Shown here: positions 5,896 to 8,256 of the stretch, in pieces
Numbering within the stretch: the stretch's first letter is position 1
Layout of the letters: every line of letters starts with the position of its first letter
NCBI GenBank assembly: GCA_038232215.1
Contig: JBBSIG010000109.1
Span: 1 to 8,256, forward strand
From: JBBSIG01 sp038232215
GTDB lineage: Bacteria > Actinomycetota > Thermoleophilia > Gaiellales > Gaiellaceae
DNA: 8,256 bases
Direction of reading: 5' to 3'
Translations under genes and position numbers: made by a program
The notes under the pieces: model-generated
Database searches by the model: none
What the model was told of the DNA's origin: nothing
The model's input: only the letters and a program-made list of their open reading frames with translations

Positions 5896-6822
5896 CTAGC
5901 GCTTCCCGGGGGAGTCCTTGGCCACGAGCACGGCAACGGTGTCGAGCGTGGAGAAGTCGACGAAGGGCTCGACCTGGATCTGCATGTACGGGTCGGTGTC
6001 GCTGCGGCTCACGCTCCTCGCGACGCCGATCTGGATTCCCCTCGGGTAGAGGGAAGGCAGCCCGTCACCGAGCGTCCCGGCAGTCGTGATGATGTCGCCC
6101 TCCCGGACGCGCTTCTCCTTCGGGACGTTGCCGAGCGCGAGCGCGCCGAAGCCCGGGCGGACGAGGCCGTAGGCGCCGGTCTGCGGGTCGAACGCTCCGA
6201 CCGTGCTCGTCGCGTCGGTCAGCAGCGTGACCTGGGAGACGCGCGGGAACACCTTCGTCACCTCGCCGACGAGCCCCTTCGCGGTCACCACCGGGCTATG
6301 CCGCAGCACGCCGCTCGTGCTCCCGGCGGCGATGGTGATCCGCTGCTTGAACGACCCGGGCGGAGCCAGGACGCGAGCGTTGACGAGGCTGTAGCTGCCC
6401 GGGAACGTGGCGGTGTCCTGATAGCGGAGCGCGGCACGCAGGCCCGGGTTCTCGGCGAGTGCGGAGCGCGCCTGGATGTAGCGCTGCTGCAGATCCTCGA
6501 CCTGCGCCTGCAGGCGGGCGTTCTCGGACTTCGCGTCGACGAGCCCGCTCACGTAGCCGTAGGCGTCCCGGAACGGGCGGACGACCCGCTCGGCGCCCAC
6601 CTGGAACGGCTGCAGCACGCTGGCTCCGACGCCCTGGGCACGATGGAGCCCGCCCTGCGGGGTCTCCCTGAAGTAGACGGTGACGAGCGCGAGGGAGAGT
6701 AGCGCGAGGATGCCCACCGCGAGCCGCCGGGTGAGGGCGTTTCGGGAGGGGAACGAGGGGGCGGAGGAGCGCTGGACCGACGAGCCCAGGACCGCCAGCC
6801 GAGCTGTGCGGCTGCGAGGCAC
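5896..6822 (-). CDS. mreC: MreC, rod shape-determining scaffold protein
   Basis: MreC links cytoplasmic MreB to the periplasmic/extracytoplasmic domains of PBP2 and promotes its activity. The protein has 308 residues: a basic cytoplasmic tail (1-32), one membrane segment (about 33-50), a coiled-coil-like heptad region (about 95-125, rich in L, Q, E, R) and the MreC beta-barrel domain (about 145-305). Conserved points in that domain are GLVGEV (183-188), GDIITTAG (242-249) and PRGIQIGVA (260-268). The length matches typical MreC. The start is GTG 6822-6820. The ribosome binding site is weak (GGG a few bases upstream), so the exact start is less sure than the gene. It follows mreB after 48 bases, a gap that contains a small 4-bp GCCC/GGGC hairpin and the palindrome GTCTAGAC (6861-6868). 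It precedes mreD. Confidence 0.93.
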   Translation of the reverse strand: MPRSRTARLAVLGSSVQRSSAPSFPSRNALTRRLAVGILALLSLALVTVYFRETPQGGLHRAQGVGASVLQPFQVGAERVVRPFRDAYGYVSGLVDAKSENARLQAQVEDLQQRYIQARSALAENPGLRAALRYQDTATFPGSYSLVNARVLAPPGSFKQRITIAAGSTSGVLRHSPVVTAKGLVGEVTKVFPRVSQVTLLTDATSTVGAFDPQTGAYGLVRPGFGALALGNVPKEKRVREGDIITTAGTLGDGLPSLYPRGIQIGVARSVSRSDTDPYMQIQVEPFVDFSTLDTVAVLVAKDSPGKR

Positions 6823-6870
6823 GAGGCCCTAGGTTACAGCCCTTTTCGGGCGAGTCGAAGGTCTAGACGA

Positions 6871-7926
<1,056 letters not shown>

Positions 7927-7965
7927 GGGCGGCCTCCGAGTCTAGCGGCGGGGCGCCGAAGAACC

Positions 7966-7988
7966 GGGACCGCGACGCGGCAGGTCCC
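7966..7988. repeat. 6-bp inverted repeat in the mreB leader region
   Basis: GGGACC (7966-7971) and GGTCCC (7983-7988) are perfect inverted copies around an 11-base GC-rich loop, about 40 bases upstream of the mreB ATG. If the mreB transcript starts near 8006, this would be a leader hairpin. It is short and may be chance. Confidence 0.3.
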
Positions 7989-8012
7989 CTTCAGGCGTGT
8001 CCAGCGCCCTGG

Positions 8013-8041
8013 GGGCTAGACGTGTCACAAGAGGCGGTCAA
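8013..8041 (-). promoter_or_regulatory. Weak candidate promoter for the mre operon
   Basis: On the minus strand TTGACC (8041-8036) matches five of six consensus -35 bases. After a 17-base spacer comes TAGCCC (8018-8013), which keeps the TA of a -10 box but lacks its final T. Transcription would start near 8006, giving a leader of about 80 bases ahead of the mreB ATG. The 175-base spacer 7927-8101 is the only intergenic space upstream of mreB, so a promoter is expected here. This exact site is tentative. Confidence 0.3.
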
Positions 8042-8101
8042 CATCGCAAAGAGATCGTGCGGCGAGGGCCGCTCCGGCGCCGATCTCCCTACTCTCGGCT
8101 C

Positions 8102-8256
8102 GTGGCGACGCAACTGCGGATCCGGATCCCGGGCGGGATCTACCACATCACCTCGCGAGGGGTACGTCGGGAGAGTCTCTATCTCGACGACTTGGACCGC
8201 AGACGGTTTCTCCGGATCGCAGCGCATGTCGCCTCGGCTCAGGGGTGGCGCTGCCA
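8102..8256 (+). CDS. REP-associated / IS200-like Y1 transposase, N-terminal part only
   Basis: The frame starts at GTG 8102-8104 and is open to the right edge (51 codons plus two bases). The encoded pattern RIRIPGGIYHITSRGVRRE (6-24), followed by an LDDLDRRRFL segment (28-37) and GWRC at 48-51, is the typical beginning of the Y1_Tnp (HUH single-strand transposase) proteins of the RAYT type, which usually begin M-x-R-x-x-R-I-x-x-P-G-x-x-Y-H-V-x-x-R-G. The HxH motif and catalytic Tyr would lie beyond the window. Such enzymes act on hairpin DNA ends and are often domesticated single genes that spread REP palindromes. No Shine-Dalgarno is evident. An in-frame GTG at 8057 would add 15 residues that the family does not normally have, so 8102 is preferred. 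It is divergent from mreB. Whether it is intact cannot be told. Confidence 0.85.
   Translation, partial: MATQLRIRIPGGIYHITSRGVRRESLYLDDLDRRRFLRIAAHVASAQGWRC

Noticed and set aside
5863..6702. 279-residue plus-strand open frame opposite mreC
   Set aside because: It is antisense to mreC, rich in Arg/Glu/Asp/Leu and without recognisable motifs.
7991..8227. 78-residue minus-strand open frame upstream of mreB
   Set aside because: It overlaps the transposase start on the opposite strand and the mreB promoter region. It has no ribosome binding site or recognisable family, so a shadow is more likely.

Overview
This window is high-GC DNA whose coding regions use G or C at almost every third codon position. 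It carries a complete rod-shape (elongasome) operon, mreB-mreC-mreD-mrdA(PBP2)-rodA, on the minus strand. This gene order is familiar from Actinomycetota. Together with the GC content, GTG/TTG starts and a tRNA without an encoded CCA, it suggests an actinobacterial-type genome, perhaps the deep-branching Thermoleophilia. The lineage is an inference from style and order, not a proven placement.

Layout from left to right. Bases 1-1570 (minus) hold the N-terminal 523 residues of a secreted protein with at least six tandem putative-Ig (He_PIG-like) repeats, which runs off the left edge. A 95-base divergent spacer with an 8-bp inverted repeat follows. Next come tRNA-Ser(GGA) at 1666-1754 (plus), a perfect 13-bp hairpin at 1758-1792, and a small plus-strand gene for a 64-residue acidic, Trp-rich protein at 1872-2066. 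That small gene is preceded by a strong ribosome binding site and by two copies of a 10-bp direct repeat exactly 30 bp apart. It converges on rodA, with 20 bp between the two stop codons.

Bases 2087-7926 are the elongasome operon, read right to left. MreB is the actin-like scaffold. MreC and MreD couple it to the wall enzymes. PBP2 is the class B transpeptidase and RodA the SEDS glycosyltransferase that together make lateral-wall peptidoglycan. mreD/mrdA overlap by 8 bp and mrdA/rodA by 1 bp, so these genes are probably translationally coupled. All key catalytic or nucleotide-binding motifs I looked for are present.

The right end has a 175-bp divergent spacer with a weak candidate mreB promoter. 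It is followed by the first 51 codons of a REP-associated/IS200-like (Y1) transposase on the plus strand, cut by the window edge.

I do not see a novel multi-gene system here. The least explained items are the 64-aa protein with its upstream repeat pair, and the large Ig-repeat surface protein. Most other long open frames are GC-driven shadows.
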